Source of the DNA: Onchocerca lupi
Taxonomy: Eukaryota > Nematoda > Chromadorea > Rhabditida > Onchocercidae
Direction of reading: 5' to 3'
DNA length: 64,000 bases
Assembly: GCA_028564675.1 (NCBI GenBank)
Contig: JAOVVO010000118.1
Span: forward strand, 91,361 to 155,360
A program made the translations under genes and the position numbers. Numbering within the stretch: position 1 is the first letter of the stretch; every line of letters starts with the position of its first letter. Below, one piece after another: positions 22,737-35,543 of the stretch. The notes below the pieces were generated by a model. The model made no database searches. It worked only from the letters and a program-made list of their open reading frames with translations, and had not been told where the DNA came from.

Positions 22737-23052
22737 TCAAATCAACCAGCTGTAGAAAGCAAATGGAAAACCCACTTAAAATTTGATTCAAATTTTGATG
22801 GTCAGTTTAGTTAGTTAATTTGTTTTTAACTCGTTGATTCATCTCACAGTGTATTGTTGTTGTTGGAACATTATGCTCGAAATCGAAAGAACATGAAGTT
22901 CAGGACGTGGGGAAGAGTGCAGCATAGCACTTTTAAACAGTCATTTTGTGGATTTTCACACAGTCAATTAAAATCCCAGATTCTGATATCTGAACAGAAG
23001 TTGAACCATGGAGATTATAAAAGCTTTTATCTAGAACATGAAATATTTATTA

Positions 23053-25047
23053 TTAATTCATTGAAAGCTGCAGTAATCTACGTTTGCTACTTTTTTTTTG
23101 TTGAAGACAGAATTGTTTGTAAAACTGGATTGGATCGATTCCTTGCCGTGTGCTAGATGCGGTTGAGTAAGTCGGATGGTGTTGTAGTTGACGTGGTATG
23201 CGTCGTAAATGACGGCTGTTGGCACGATTAAAACCAATTTTCATGTTTTGCAACACGAATGAGATCTGGAAGTAAATTACAATGTCTCATTTGTCATTTT
23301 GAGGCAAAAAGATGATTTTTATTCTGACTTTGTGAAAAAATGGAATTTGTTAGATTCTGAAGGAATGAGTGTAAGAATGTGAAGAAGTGAGGGTTCGTCA
23401 GTAGAAAGTACGCGCCTACCAGCAGGTTCCACGTATTTGCCGTTTTGTGACTCTTCCCCTTGTCCCAAAGTGAAACAGTTTGCTTCATGCAATCGTTAAA
23501 TGTATCCCAATATCCTGGGTCGAATCCACGTCCCTGAAACGTTGTGTGCCGTTCTCCTAGTGCCTAAAATGAGAAATCATAAACGAAATAAAGCTGATAT
23601 TGTTAAAGCCAAACAATACTCTTTGGACATGAAATTTTGTGGTATTTCTCAAGGCTCCAATTCTCTATCCAACCCTTGTCTCTACTCCTAATCCAGAAAA
23701 GCTTACCTTATGGAATCGTTAAACACATCCAATACCCCAGACTCGAGTTATATAAAAATATTTTGGTTCCAATCTAAATAATCCCAAATGTACACACTTC
23801 GAAATTCATTTAAACTTCTAGAATTTCGTGTCATTTATTGCTAACCTAAAGCTACATGAGGTATTTCTCGACTTTTTCTTTTATATAATAAGAAATGGAA
23901 TAGGAATTAAAGGGTAATGAATCAATTACACTAACCTGAAAATGTTGCTCCAGTTTTTCCCTATAAGCAACATTTTTAACAATATAGTCAAATGATTTTG
24001 TAAAAACAATAGCATGACGTCTGAAACGTGGATCATATTTTAGACGTCCTTCTGGAATTTTCTGCAATCCAAATAAATGCTTCATTTCTGGCCGTGCAGT
24101 TAAAATGCGACCAAATAATTCGATTCCAACTTGTTCTCTTGCATTGCTCTAAATTTCATTTTTATTTTATTTTTTTTCAAGTATTTAAAAATTTGCAGAA
24201 AATTTAATCTCATCATTATAAATTTTTTCCTTCTTTCTTTCTCTTTCTTTCATCATCCTTTTTCTCTTCTCACTAAAAAAAAAAAATTGTTAAGGTAAAA
24301 TCCAATTGAATTCTTATGAATTTCTAATACAGAGCATTTTTAAGCGCCCAAGAAAATGTATATTTTACATCGTATAACTATGATGAAATTAGCACTAGCA
24401 GTTTACCTATCTCTGGTGTTAATAATATTTTATTTTACTTTAATTGAAATTTTATTGTAAATCATTAACAATAAATATTTATGACAGAGGAAGAAAAAAT
24501 ACCAATGATAATGATTACCGATTCATTCTTTTTTATAAAAGAATGAATCAACCGTCATCATCATTGATACATTAACGACTTAATATTTTATTGAATTATA
24601 AAAATAAAGATAGGGCGAAAATAAAATTGGCTTAAATAAATAAAGAAATTCCCACTTCTTTCGTCTTTTTTTACTTGCATGTTTTTTTGCATTATATGAC
24701 ATATAGCAGAATATAAGTAAGAATAGTATATAATTTTAAACAATCTCCCCTAAAAAATTTCGTAATTTTAATCTTTAGTTTGGTAAACTGATAAGAACAA
24801 ATAATTTGAAAAATCTATGTACCTTAGTTGCTCGCTTCCAACTATTTTCTATCGTTACTCTTTGACTTTTAGATAACCATTTTTTATACTTTGTTCCTCC
24901 TGTTTGTTCCATAGTAATCGGTTGATTATCCACCGATAAATAATCAACATTTTCGGTTAATTCTTTTACTATGGTAGCAAATGTTATTGAGCTATCACTG
25001 GTTTCCGGAACTTCCGATGAACTGTTTGGTTGTTTGTCAGCATTCAT
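23053..25047 (-). CDS. Nematode globin, four exons, 264 residues
   Basis: Minus-strand exons 25047-24823, 24148-23936, 23563-23420 and 23265-23053, all joined in phase 0 with GT-AG introns. The product has a polar N-terminal extension of about 56 residues, then a globin fold: A helix (QRVTIENSWKRA, Trp conserved), B helix (GIELFGRIL), CD1 Phe at about 101 (KHLFG), distal E7 His at about 120 (RFRRHAIVF), proximal F8 His at about 152 (ALGERH), G helix with PGYWDTFNDC, and H helix (TWNLLISFVLQNM). A basic tail of about 40 residues follows. Both haem-contact histidines and CD1 Phe are present, so haem binding is expected. Nematode genomes have many single-copy divergent globins with sensory or redox roles; which one this is cannot be told. 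It is divergent from the RGS gene and convergent with Mask. Confidence 0.93.
24503..24566. repeat. Imperfect inverted repeat in globin intron 1
   Basis: GATTCATTC (24520-24528) and GAATGAATC (24541-24549) are perfect arms around a 12-base A/T loop. The similarity extends outward to about 26 bases per arm (24503-24528 and 24541-24566) with several mismatches. It resembles a small foldback element or an RNA hairpin. Confidence 0.75.
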
Positions 25048-28000
25048 TTCTTTTCATAAGAGTTTTTACCGATATTTTTAAATCAATTCAGCTCCTAGCA
25101 AATCAGTCACTTCGTTCCAATATCCAGAAGTTGCGCGAAAAGTGTTGAAATAATATATTATAAACTTCTTGATCGCTTTTATCTGTTGAAATGGTTCCAG
25201 GAAGTCGAGTGGGACATAAAATGCATTCGCTTAGAATAATAATTAGATTTTGTTTAGGCGATAAAATAGATTTAAATTAATTAGGAGAAAGTATCAATGT
25301 GTATTAAGAAAATAAGATTAAGAAATCACAAATCACTGTCGTAAATAAAATTAGTATAGTAATATATCCGAAATTTCATCAGTAATATAATTAAGACTTT
25401 CTTGTTGCGATAAGCGAATGATAGAAAGCGATAGATAGGTCAGTTTATTCGAAATTTTTTAAAATGTCGTTTAAACATATCCCTTCAAATTTCATCAACT
25501 CCAATTTCTACATGAATGTAAAGTGAAAATGGTAATTATCTCTTTCACTTTACGATTCCATGCCTATTGACAATACCTTTACATCTATTAGATTCATTTT
25601 TTATAAATTCCATTCAAGCATATTAAGGTTGGATTTTAGGGGCTGAATTCATTAAATTACAAAGTTGAATTCTCCTCCTCTAAAAAAAAAAAAAAAAAAA
25701 AAATGAAAAGAAGAAATAAACTTGCCTATTCAAAAATGATTGCTATAGCTCTGAATAATATTAAAATAGCAGCCTTTTACTGAATAATTTTCTTAAGAAA
25801 TGCTTTTTCGTAAGAATACAATTTTATTAAACGGATTCTCAACAATAAATACATCAACATTTGGCCAATATCGTTCAGGCTTATTTTCTCTATTCCTCGG
25901 GGTGGTTCTCACGATCGCGGAAAAAAACAACTTGATTACCTTCCATTTACCGCAAGAACAAAATTGTAGTACTTACTCACTGCATTCAACGAAATTCATC
26001 ATCATTTTAAATCTATAACAAATCATCGCGGAATGTTTTCCCCTTTCTTTCATATAAGTAATTAAAAGGAAGCAATTAAATTTAAAAAAAAAAATAGAGA
26101 TTTCACAAAAATTCACATTATTTGATTAAATCTGCAGAATCCAGCAAATTTTAAAAATTTTCTGAGAAATTATTTGTTTGAAATTTCAATAATCTTTATT
26201 TTGTAATAGAAGAAAGAAGTTTTGACTGAAAAAATGCGGAAATATTAGGCTTAAATAACTAATATTATGCGAAAATATTAGGCTTGAATGAATTCTTCAA
26301 AAGAAGAAACGATTAAATTTTTAAAGGAAGTAAGCTCATATAATTTAAATGGACACGAACATGCTAAAATGGCTTTCATTTAATTGCTTATAGGTAACAA
26401 AAGCTAATAAAATTTTTTTAAAAAAGTAGCGAAATATTGTAAATAACGAAATTAGCTTCACATATCAATTCATGTAATTTGAATTACGCCTATTAATGTT
26501 ATAAATGAAGTTTTGAAAATTAATTAAAAATAAAATTTTCATAAATTTCCTTATCAGGACGTGTGATCTTTCAATTTTTGTTGTGAAGTAACAAAAATTG
26601 CATTTAAAAAAACATTAATGAGAAGCTTTCATGAAATTTGAATTAATGCTCTTTCTTAAGTTTACTTCCTAAAATTAACGCCTATACAATGACAGGGAAA
26701 TCTTATCATATGGAATTCCCATAGGTGATGGATGGAAGAGCATTGATTAATTGATAGATGCATGCATTTCAATTAAACATTGCTATAAAATGAAACTGCG
26801 ATAGCGGTTAGTTTGATATCAGAAAGATTCATTGAATTAAAAAGCATATGGATTGATGGAAAATGGATTAATACATAATATTTATCAGAAAATTTTCATG
26901 CATGAAACTCAATCAATTAACGAGAGATGGAAATAGCTTGTATTTCACTAGTTAGTTAAATAATTGAAAATTTTAAATAAAAATTCATCGAATTTATTGA
27001 AAAATTTTATAGCTATATTAGAAAAAGGAAAACTTATTGTAATTCGCTTATATCCACCAAACGACATACTTACAGCAATTTCATTTTTATGATACTCCTA
27101 TGACTAAAATATAAATAATTAATTTTATCACATACAAATCCATCATTAAGGCTGTTTATTTGCTAAAAAAAATTCTGTTGAAAGTGCTAATTAGAAAATT
27201 GCATTTTGTATTTAGCACTTTGCATTTTTTCTGCCTATAGTTACAAGAAAAATAATTAAACAAATTTAATGAATTTTAAATGTATCTTAATATTTGTTAT
27301 AGTATATTAGCTGAAATTATTTTGTTCAAAATATCTTACAGAGTGGATTCATTGTTCATTACTCAACCTAAAATATTTCCCAATTATCTATTTTTAATTT
27401 GAGGATGGAAAACTTATGATTAGAAATGAGTTTAACGAGAAAAAATGCTTTAGAAACTTGAAAGAAATAATTATCAACAAGGTATGCCAGTGTTCGAATT
27501 TTCTCTTCTTCTTACGTACACTTTTGTTTTTGCGAAAATAGAATTAACTTTAAGTAAGTCTTCAGATTTTTTCAAGTATACTTCTAATCATTTTATGCAG
27601 GCATCTTATTAATAAAAAATCATGCAGAAGTAAATTTTGAATACAATCGAGAGATAGCGAAATCTGCAGCATGAAATATTTTTCTCTTGTTTTCTTTTCA
27701 AAATTTCTCCAGTATTAATATTATTTGAATAATGAGCAATCATTTCCAAATAATAATATATTTATTGGAAATTTTTAGAATTACTATGATGAATTGAACT
27801 AATAGACGTATAAGAACTTAACGCAACAACGTTTTTTTTTTTTTTTTAATATTTAGCTCATTTTTAAGAAGAGATATTACTGAAATTTATCTAAATTTTA
27901 ACGATTTTAACGATCAAAATGTAACCTGAACAGAAAAGTATTATTTTAAACGTAAAACTTCTAGTAAAAAACTATTTGGTAACAATATATTATTACTAAT

Positions 28001-31000
28001 TTGATTAATTAATAACAATATGTTATTACCATATAAACATATTTATTACCAACTTAATTTTATTATATTTTATTACTAGAATTAATGTAATTTTTTTTCA
28101 ATTTTGAAATTATAGATCATAACTGCTATGAAAAATAAATTGTAGCTGCAAATCGATTAATTAATAAGTTTGAAGTCAGCCTTGGAAGATTAATTAGAAG
28201 ATCACTAATTTGATATTTCAGTATATACCTTTTTTTTATTTTTTTTTCGTCTATTCGATTGAAAGTCTTGTTCAATTTTTCGTAATTTTTGAAATAAATA
28301 AGGAATTAAAGAAAAGAAAATGAATATGCAATCTAAAATTTTATTTTCAAAACATACATATAATTCAATTCAATAACAGTGGAAATGATAATTCACATCG
28401 TTTCTCAAATTTTATTTAGTGATTTTCTCTGATAAAAAAAAATGGCAACGGTGTCATTCATTCTTCCTTCTCATCGCTTTTCTCTTCAATTCTACAAATA
28501 AATGATTACAAATAAGTGTACCGTGAAATCCATTTTCTTTGAAATACATAAACTTTATGATATTCGAAGGATTCTATGCTTATTCGACCGTTATTTATTT
28601 AAATCGTTCTTTCATTTATTCAAGTTATCTTACATTAATAGCAATTTCAATATGATTATTTTCAGGACATTTTCATATCACTTTTAAGTTAAGAAAGAAA
28701 ATTTTTCCTTTTTCTGCTGAGCAGTAGGGGAAATTTGACGAAAAGTTTTTTACATTATCAATGATCCGTCAAAGTTTGTTGGAAAAAACCTTTGCATATT
28801 TAAAATGTCTCATTGTTAAAATTTTAAATAGTAATAGTATAAAATTCGATAATTAACTTGTCGTTTTTGGTTTGCTACTCATCTAAATTTAGATTAAAGC
28901 AAAAATTTAATATTGAAATATTTTGCATTTTAAATGAATTTAATTACAGAAAAAAAGGAAAAAAAAAACTCATCAATAAAATATTAAAGCAAAATTGGCA
29001 GCTGAAATTTGCTGGTTTTAGTTTAGTAAATAATCTGCGCACTTCAACTGAATAAACATCAATCCTGAAATGTCTTGAATTGATGTTTACTAAGAGAAAG
29101 CGCTTTATAAGCTATATTATGAATATACTGAAAAGCATTTATGATGGTGTAACATTTAACAAAGCTTCTGTTATGGGATTCATCATTTTTGCTTTATCTA
29201 TGCTTTAATTAACTGATAAATTACTAGTAATTATATTTGATCAATATATTAGAAAAACGGAAAAGCAAATAGAAAATGTTTACATCGAATATAATTATTT
29301 ATTATGCTGTTTCATAGCCTAATCAATGATCTTTTAGGGAAAATTAAAGTAAGTGAAATATTACTAAATAAAATTTTATTTTTCAAGGAAATATTATTGA
29401 TAAATGATATATTTTCGATGAGTAAACCAAAAAGAAAATATATTCAAAATGAAATAGCAAACAAACTTATTATGATTTACATCATGTAGGTTTTATATCA
29501 CATGAAAAAATGATTACAAAATTATAGTTAATTTACAGCTTAGCTTTTTTTTTGAATAAAAACATTGTAGCATATTTCTATACAATATTTAGATTAATTT
29601 CATACTTTTACTTGATGAATTTTTCAATATATCAAATGAATATAAGGCGAGATGGAACAGGAAAAATGGCAACAATAGTGATATTCATCTTCCTTATCAG
29701 CGCTTTCTTTTAACAATCGATAGTTCAGTTGCGCATTCATATGAATTGATTTACCGCCTGTATGGTATTTTTGGGTGTTATAACGAATTTGTAAGTCTTC
29801 TCATTCCGTAGTTTGAAGCCTTTTTAAGCTTTGAAAGAAAACGATCGCATATAACCTGAATTTATTGCTGGATTCAAGTCACAATTTTTAGATAAAATTC
29901 ATTTTGTCGAATATTTACTGACATCAAAACAAACGAATGATGCCACTGAATAAGAAAAATTTTTCAAGAAATTTTCGAAAATTTCAGAAATGTATTCAAT
30001 ATCGATGGATTTGGTTAAATTGCAATGTATAAATCGATAAACAATAATTTCTGATTGCGTAGATTCTGGTGTACAGAAAAAAATTGATAATATTCATTCC
30101 GAGTTGAAATGATTCAAAATACTATTTGTTTATCGTAAAAACAGCCAATTTCTGCACTTCATTGGTTTGGTTAAAAGTAAATAAAATATTTCATAATGTC
30201 CATTCTTTTAAATTATTCATTCATTTTTTTTTGGGGGAGTTCATAAATGAATTGAGTATTTCATGTACCAAATCGTTACAGAAACCGAAATCTATCGAAA
30301 TACAAATCAGAATCCATACCTGTATTTGAAACTTCAGAAATCTTATCAGTAATTATGTAATAAAAATACAAAGTGAACTTTTTCAGCAAATCATTTAATA
30401 CGTCGTATATCCGGTGTTAGTGAACACTTATTCTATCATTATTATCATAGGCACTATATATCATGATATGACATGAAGTGCATTTCTAAATAAAAAAAAA
30501 AATCTTTCTCGCCTTTATTAGTTTTTTAGTTTTTTCTCTTTTATAGTTGAGTTTTTGTTGAAATCAAACTTGATCATTTTATAATTATACGTTTGTTAAT
30601 AAACATATTTGGATATTATCATAGCAGATTGATATACAGAAATATATATATATATATTTTCTCATCTGTACAAATGAAAATATTTGCTTTGATATTCGTT
30701 AAATTAAATTAAACGGTTCGAACCATTAGCAGTATAACAAATGAATTGTGTAATCGGAATAATTCGACAATTCCTATTGTTAATTTTATTTAGAAAAACA
30801 GTATATAACTGTATCACGAGAAAATGACAAAATTGATAATCATAACAAGTATCGTAGGCATTTCTCATAACATATGAAAGAATGAAATATGTCGAACATT
30901 GATGAAATGTGGAATTGTTCCGTAATTTCAGCAAATCTAATATAGAAAAGAATGGCAAAAAATTTAGGAAAAAATGCGACATTCTGAAATATATATAATT

Positions 31001-32205
31001 TATGAATTGATTTTAATAAAGTTAACATTATTTTAAAGTTTCTGATAGTTCGGAAAAGAAAGACAGCTTAAGGATCTGATCCGAAACATTTAAAACGTAA
31101 TCAACAAGATTCAAGTATGAACAAGAAAAACATATATGTGCAAAATGATGAATTATTGATTATCTTAAGTGAATTACGTTTATCTATTATTTTCCCTAAA
31201 AATTATAAAAAGCTTTCATCAAGCTTTAAAGTGAAATTTGGCATAATCGTGACATAACCACTTGTTAGTTTTGAAATATCCTGAAAAAATAGTGGTTGCG
31301 ATTAGATTCGATCTCTTAATAATTATAAATAATTTTTGCTAATCTTATGGTAGCATTTTTCAGATAGTACATTTAAAATAAACATATTTCAGACTTTTTA
31401 AAAATGGCTTACGATGGAAAATAGTATTAAAAATCTCCTCGACTATAGTAATTTTCTAAATTTTTAAAATTTTGACTGACAGCTTTTTTTTTTTTTTCAA
31501 CTGTGAAGAAAATAAGTCTATGCAGGGCAAATTAGATTCTGTAGAAAGGCAATACTCATTAAATGAGTATGAATTCACTTAGTGGATTTTTATATTAAGA
31601 TAAAAAATTCGAAGTACCCTTTCGAATTCTGAATTCAAGAAAATACTCGTTAGATCGACAAAAAAAATAATAAATGGAGACTTTTTCGTCCGCTTGTTTT
31701 TACTGCTTGATTTAAGAAATTAAAAACCTTCCGGAAAAGTATATGAAGATTCAAAAAGAAATTATGACACTATTAGTATACCACGTGGTAGTATCAAATA
31801 CAAGATCAAAAATATGGCTATCATCGATGAAAAGAACATTTATGGCATCCCTCCAAATAGATTGTTTCATTTTGCAGGAATTATTAGGTGTTGTCATCGA
31901 TAAATCTTTCGGACTGTCCAGCATAAATTAGGTGCTAAAATTGATTAATCTAATTCAGAAGCTTTTTTTCTTTTTCCTTTTTATATTTCCCATTTTTTGC
32001 AGTTTAAAAAATTCGGAATTAATCTAGTTAAATCAATGAATTCTAGGACAAGAATGAAAATAGATAAATGGTTTGTTGATTGCGGAGTGAAACGTATCTG
32101 CAATTTTAGAATTGATATGAATTTCGTTTGAGATTTCTTAGAAACTTCTCAACCTGATATTGAATTAAGCTTTGAATATTTTAATCACTTCACATGATAA
32201 TTTCA
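25048..32205. other. AT-rich intergenic region between globin and RGS gene
   Basis: About 7 kb with no open frame that looks coding; the reading frames present are short, A/T-driven and lack recognisable motifs. It contains homopolymer runs, a 33-base-period tandem duplication at 26234-26289, and a diverged pair of similar 45-base blocks at 28441-28490 and 29665-29712. It must hold the promoters of the divergent globin and RGS genes, but none is identifiable. Confidence 0.55.
26234..26289. repeat. Short tandem duplication
   Basis: ATGCGGAAATATTAGGCTTA at 26234 is repeated at 26267 with two changes; the period is 33 bases. Confidence 0.85.
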
Positions 32206-32211
32206 GGAAAA

Positions 32212-32280
32212 ATGGCAATATCCAAAGATGCAACGCCCGATGAAGATGAACATCAACCATTTTATAGCTATTCGCTAGGA
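32212..32280 (+). CDS. Possible alternative first coding exon of the RGS gene
   Basis: A clean TTTCAG acceptor ends at 32206 and an ATG follows at 32212, the spacing expected of a trans-spliced start. The 23-codon block is acidic and polar (MAISKDATPDEDEHQPFY...) and ends phase 0 at GGA/GTTAGT. Its phase does not fit the acceptor before 34335, so it must join another exon (the phase-0 exon at 35406 is possible) or belong to something else. Its function is unknown. Confidence 0.35.
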
Positions 32281-33170
32281 GTTAGTTTTTATTATTTCCA
32301 TTATTCTGTTAAATTAAAACTTGACAAACATCATAAAATCTGAAGCAATCGCTTCTTCACTATTATGATTGACCCGAAATGAATGCCAATATTATCTTTT
32401 TTTATTTTTCTCGCATACGTCATATTAAACCATACATCATGCGTCGAAATGACGTGTGTTAAGTATGAAGTATTTATTACATGCATTTCGAAATATGTCC
32501 ATAATAATGCATAATTTTTAACGCGCTTTTTTTTGGAAGAGATATTCCATAATAATTTATAACTTTTGAACTTTTAATCGAATTCCCAACTACATGTTCG
32601 ATTATTTCGATCCTACTATACCTTTGAATACATCTTTTAATGACAAGCGTAGAGAAAGAGAAGTTGAGACAAAAGCATCAAAATTCGCAATATTTCACAT
32701 CGTTCATGTCTTGTCATTATTAGACTATCAGATATGTCATTGTCAATTTTCATTTGGAGTGAATTTAAAGATGAAAAGGTCAAGAATTACGATAATATAT
32801 TACAATCGTTCCTGAAATAAGCAAATTAATTCAAAAATTCATAACTTTAATTCATGAAGAAGAGAATTGATCAGACGAATACTGAGAATTAAATAAAAAT
32901 TCAGAACTAAGTTAAATTATGAATGGATTTGAAGGTGAAAGGTCAAGAATTGTGATAGTATAATTACAATTGTTTTTGATTGCAACAATTTGTTAAAAAA
33001 AAAAAAAAAAAATGATAGAAGACATGTAAACAATGCACGGATGAGAAAGTTAAGGATATTCCTAACTGTATACTGACGTACGTGTATGATTACGTAAGAA
33101 TTGGAAGAAAGAAAAATGAGCAAATCGACTCGAATTTAACAAATACTACAATGTCGATTTAAAAGAATAA

Positions 33171-33285
33171 TTCCCGCCAAGGAAGAAAACGTCCTCGGTT
33201 TGGATGGATGACATTTCGGGGAAGAACGTCATGAATCAAGGATTGAAAGAAGAGAGACGAAGAACGCGATAGGACAGAACGAAAT
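33171..33285 (+). pseudogene. Possible relic of a non-LTR retrotransposon reverse transcriptase C-terminus
   Basis: A GC-richer island in AT-rich DNA encodes, across one frame change, RQGRKRPR then WMDDISGKNVMNQGLKEERR with a stop soon after. The pattern G-R-x-R-P...W-x-D-D-I...G-L-x-E-E is common at the C-terminal end of non-LTR reverse-transcriptase polyproteins. The rest of the element is absent. Identification is tentative. Confidence 0.35.
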
Positions 33286-34334
33286 TAATGAATCGTTTTC
33301 CTTCTAAATTCCTTAGTTGTTTGCTTCATTTTGTAGTTATTTAACAAAAAAAAAAAAAGCCGGATTTGAAGAATTTAATCCAAGTAGGCGCCAATAGTCA
33401 AGCATTCTTTAGATGATTAGTTACTCAGATGGAGTACTATACGTAATTGGTTACTTTATCATTTAGACTTATGTTTTTTAATTTATTTATTTTGTTGACA
33501 TTTTGTATGATTATCCTTCACGTATTTTGGAAATCTTTATTTGTTTTCTCTTATTTTATTTGATTATTTGCAAAGAGAAAAATTTTTAAATCTATTCATT
33601 GGAATTTCATCGAAAAGGAATAGGAATTATTGATCGAAAGATTTTGTTAATGGTTAACAAAAATTGTCTATATAGTTCTTTCTTCCTGTATAGTACCATA
33701 TTATAAGTTCTCTCTTTCTGATAATTGGTGATAATGATCACCATTATCGAATCTGTTTCTGCTAGATTAGAACTTTGACCTTCCAAGCAGGATAATATTT
33801 TTCAACCATTTTATCAATATATATATATGTATACATATATATATAACTAATTAAAACCTTATGTATCTAAGCATCTTATAACATGTTAAAAATATCTTGC
33901 TTATACTACATTTTTGAGTAATAAACATACGTGAGATCCTGAAGTTATTTTTCGTGTATTTCACGAATGTAAATTGCGGTTCTTAATCGTGTTTATACGC
34001 ATGTGAATGAGAGGATTGAAAATTCAAGTCAAACGGGAAATATATCTAAGGTTATTTACTTCGTGAATATATATCTAAGATTATTTACTTATCGGATAGT
34101 TTTTCAACTTCAAATTCTCTACAGAGATATCAGTTTTAAATTTTGCATATTAATATCAAAACTAAGAGTTGCATAAGATTTATAGCTTCCTGTCTTATAT
34201 CTATCGTCAAACATTTGTTTATGCAGCGCACGAAACGCTGTAAGGGTAATTAAGGTGATGAAAGTTCCATTATCTGCTTGATAAGATAATAGAAACTCTT
34301 TGATAAGAAATACTTCGAGAACTATTTTAGCAGT

Positions 34335-35042
34335 ATGATATGCAATGAGACTTGTGGATCTACACCGTTTCGAAATAAACTTGCTCGTAAAACATATTCA
34401 TCAATACGCTGCTCACGTCAAACTCAACGGAAACAGCTAGAAGGTATCGAGAATAGAAATCTTAATGAACAACAACAATACTTACATCAAGGATGCTGTA
34501 CAATAAATGAAGAATGTACTTTAACTGATCAGTCTTTCGGGACTCAAAATGGCAAACAATGTGACACCAGTGTTAGCGGTTCCTGTATTTTTACGCGAGG
34601 ACCTACACAACTTCGTGATTCACGTCGTAAAACAGCAGAGCAATGGCGATCCAGAAAACATTCTCTAGTAAATGATGAGAGTTGTTTGGAAGAAATACGA
34701 CCTGGTCAGCAAGTTAAATTTTCACCTGTTATTAACAATCCATCATTTCTTCGAAATCTGAAGAACATAGTGGAAAATAAAGAGGTTGTCCACGTTTCCA
34801 CAATCGAAAATCCTCAAGATGTACAAATTCATCTCTTACCGTCACTTTTTTCACCATCCACCATCGGTCTAAAATCAACAAGCTACAATTTTGGATCAAA
34901 TTTCGGCTTCGTACACCATTCCAATTCATCTTATCGGATCAAATCTAGTACTCAATCGAAGGAATTGCATTTAAGATCAGCTGGATTAAATGAAATTGAA
35001 GTAAATACATCTGGACAAAATACAAATCCTTTGAATGAGGTA
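34335..35042 (+). CDS. Probable N-terminal exon of the RGS gene (236 codons)
   Basis: The longest open exon in this half of the window. An acceptor (TATTTTAG, ending at 34330) precedes the ATG by four bases, so this looks like a trans-spliced start. It ends in phase 0 at GTA/GTAAGT. The protein is polar, rich in Gln, Asn, Ser and Arg, with several Cys near the start (MICNETCGSTPF); no known domain is seen. A later hydrophobic stretch (VQIHLLPSLFSPST) is too short for a membrane segment. It is assigned to the RGS gene because it is on the same strand, its phase matches the next block (35406), and no stop/poly(A) arrangement ends it. It could be a separate gene. Confidence 0.55.
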
Positions 35043-35405
35043 GTAAGTTAAACATTTTGGTAAAATTACAACAATTTTCATCTCTTTCCGTCATTTTATA
35101 TTTGTTGTCAGCAATAATGTTATGTAACAATGAGATTTTTTAATTTGAATTTCGTAAGTTTTCATGTTCGGCGTCAGTTTTGAACTGATTCCCGAAATTT
35201 CGGGAATGAAAATATGGAATGAAAATAAAATATTTCACATTCTCTTACTCATCTTTACAAATATATGAATCTTTTTCAACCTTACGAATTTTTAAGTGAT
35301 TTTTTTATTCGTTCATTTTTAGGAAAGAAAAAAATAAATAAATTACTGGCAAAATTATGCAAAATTTCATGTCTTTATTTATGTCGATGTATTTTTATCT
35401 TCCAG

Positions 35406-35543
35406 CATAATGGCATTGATACGTTAAGAGGAATGAATTGTTACCCTTCATTCTCGCGAAAAAAGCAAATTATTGGTAAAAATGTTGATTCAAACGATGA
35501 AATAAACATTCAACAACGAATTATTTCACTTTTCAATTCAAAG
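35406..35543 (+). CDS. Probable internal exon, RGS gene 5' part
   Basis: CTTCCAG acceptor, 46 codons, phase 0 in and out, AAAG/GTTTGT donor. Encodes HNGIDTLRGMNCYPSFSRKK... and ends in IQQRIISLFNSK. It joins in phase to the exon before (35042) and to the open block after (38626). No domain is recognised. Confidence 0.5.

Larger units (their letters stand above)
21403..23052. other. Convergent 3' intergenic region between Mask and globin
   Basis: No coding gene is seen. The two genes point at each other across about 1.65 kb. Most of it is T-rich, but 22325-22460 is distinctly richer in G and C and can fold (see findings). TTTATT at 22731-22736 is AATAAA on the minus strand and is a candidate poly(A) signal for the globin. 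Confidence 0.6.

Noticed and set aside
30715..30724. GGTTCGAACC, resembling the T-arm/B box of a tRNA gene
   Set aside because: No acceptor stem, D-arm or anticodon arm can be formed around it on either strand; it is just a 10-bp palindrome.
32594..32812. 73-codon open frame beginning MFDYFDPTIPLN
   Set aside because: The first 30 residues look polar and protein-like, but there is no acceptor before it or usable donor after it, and no homology is recognised.
34732..34929. Minus-strand open frame opposite the 34335 exon
   Set aside because: Shadow of the plus-strand coding exon.
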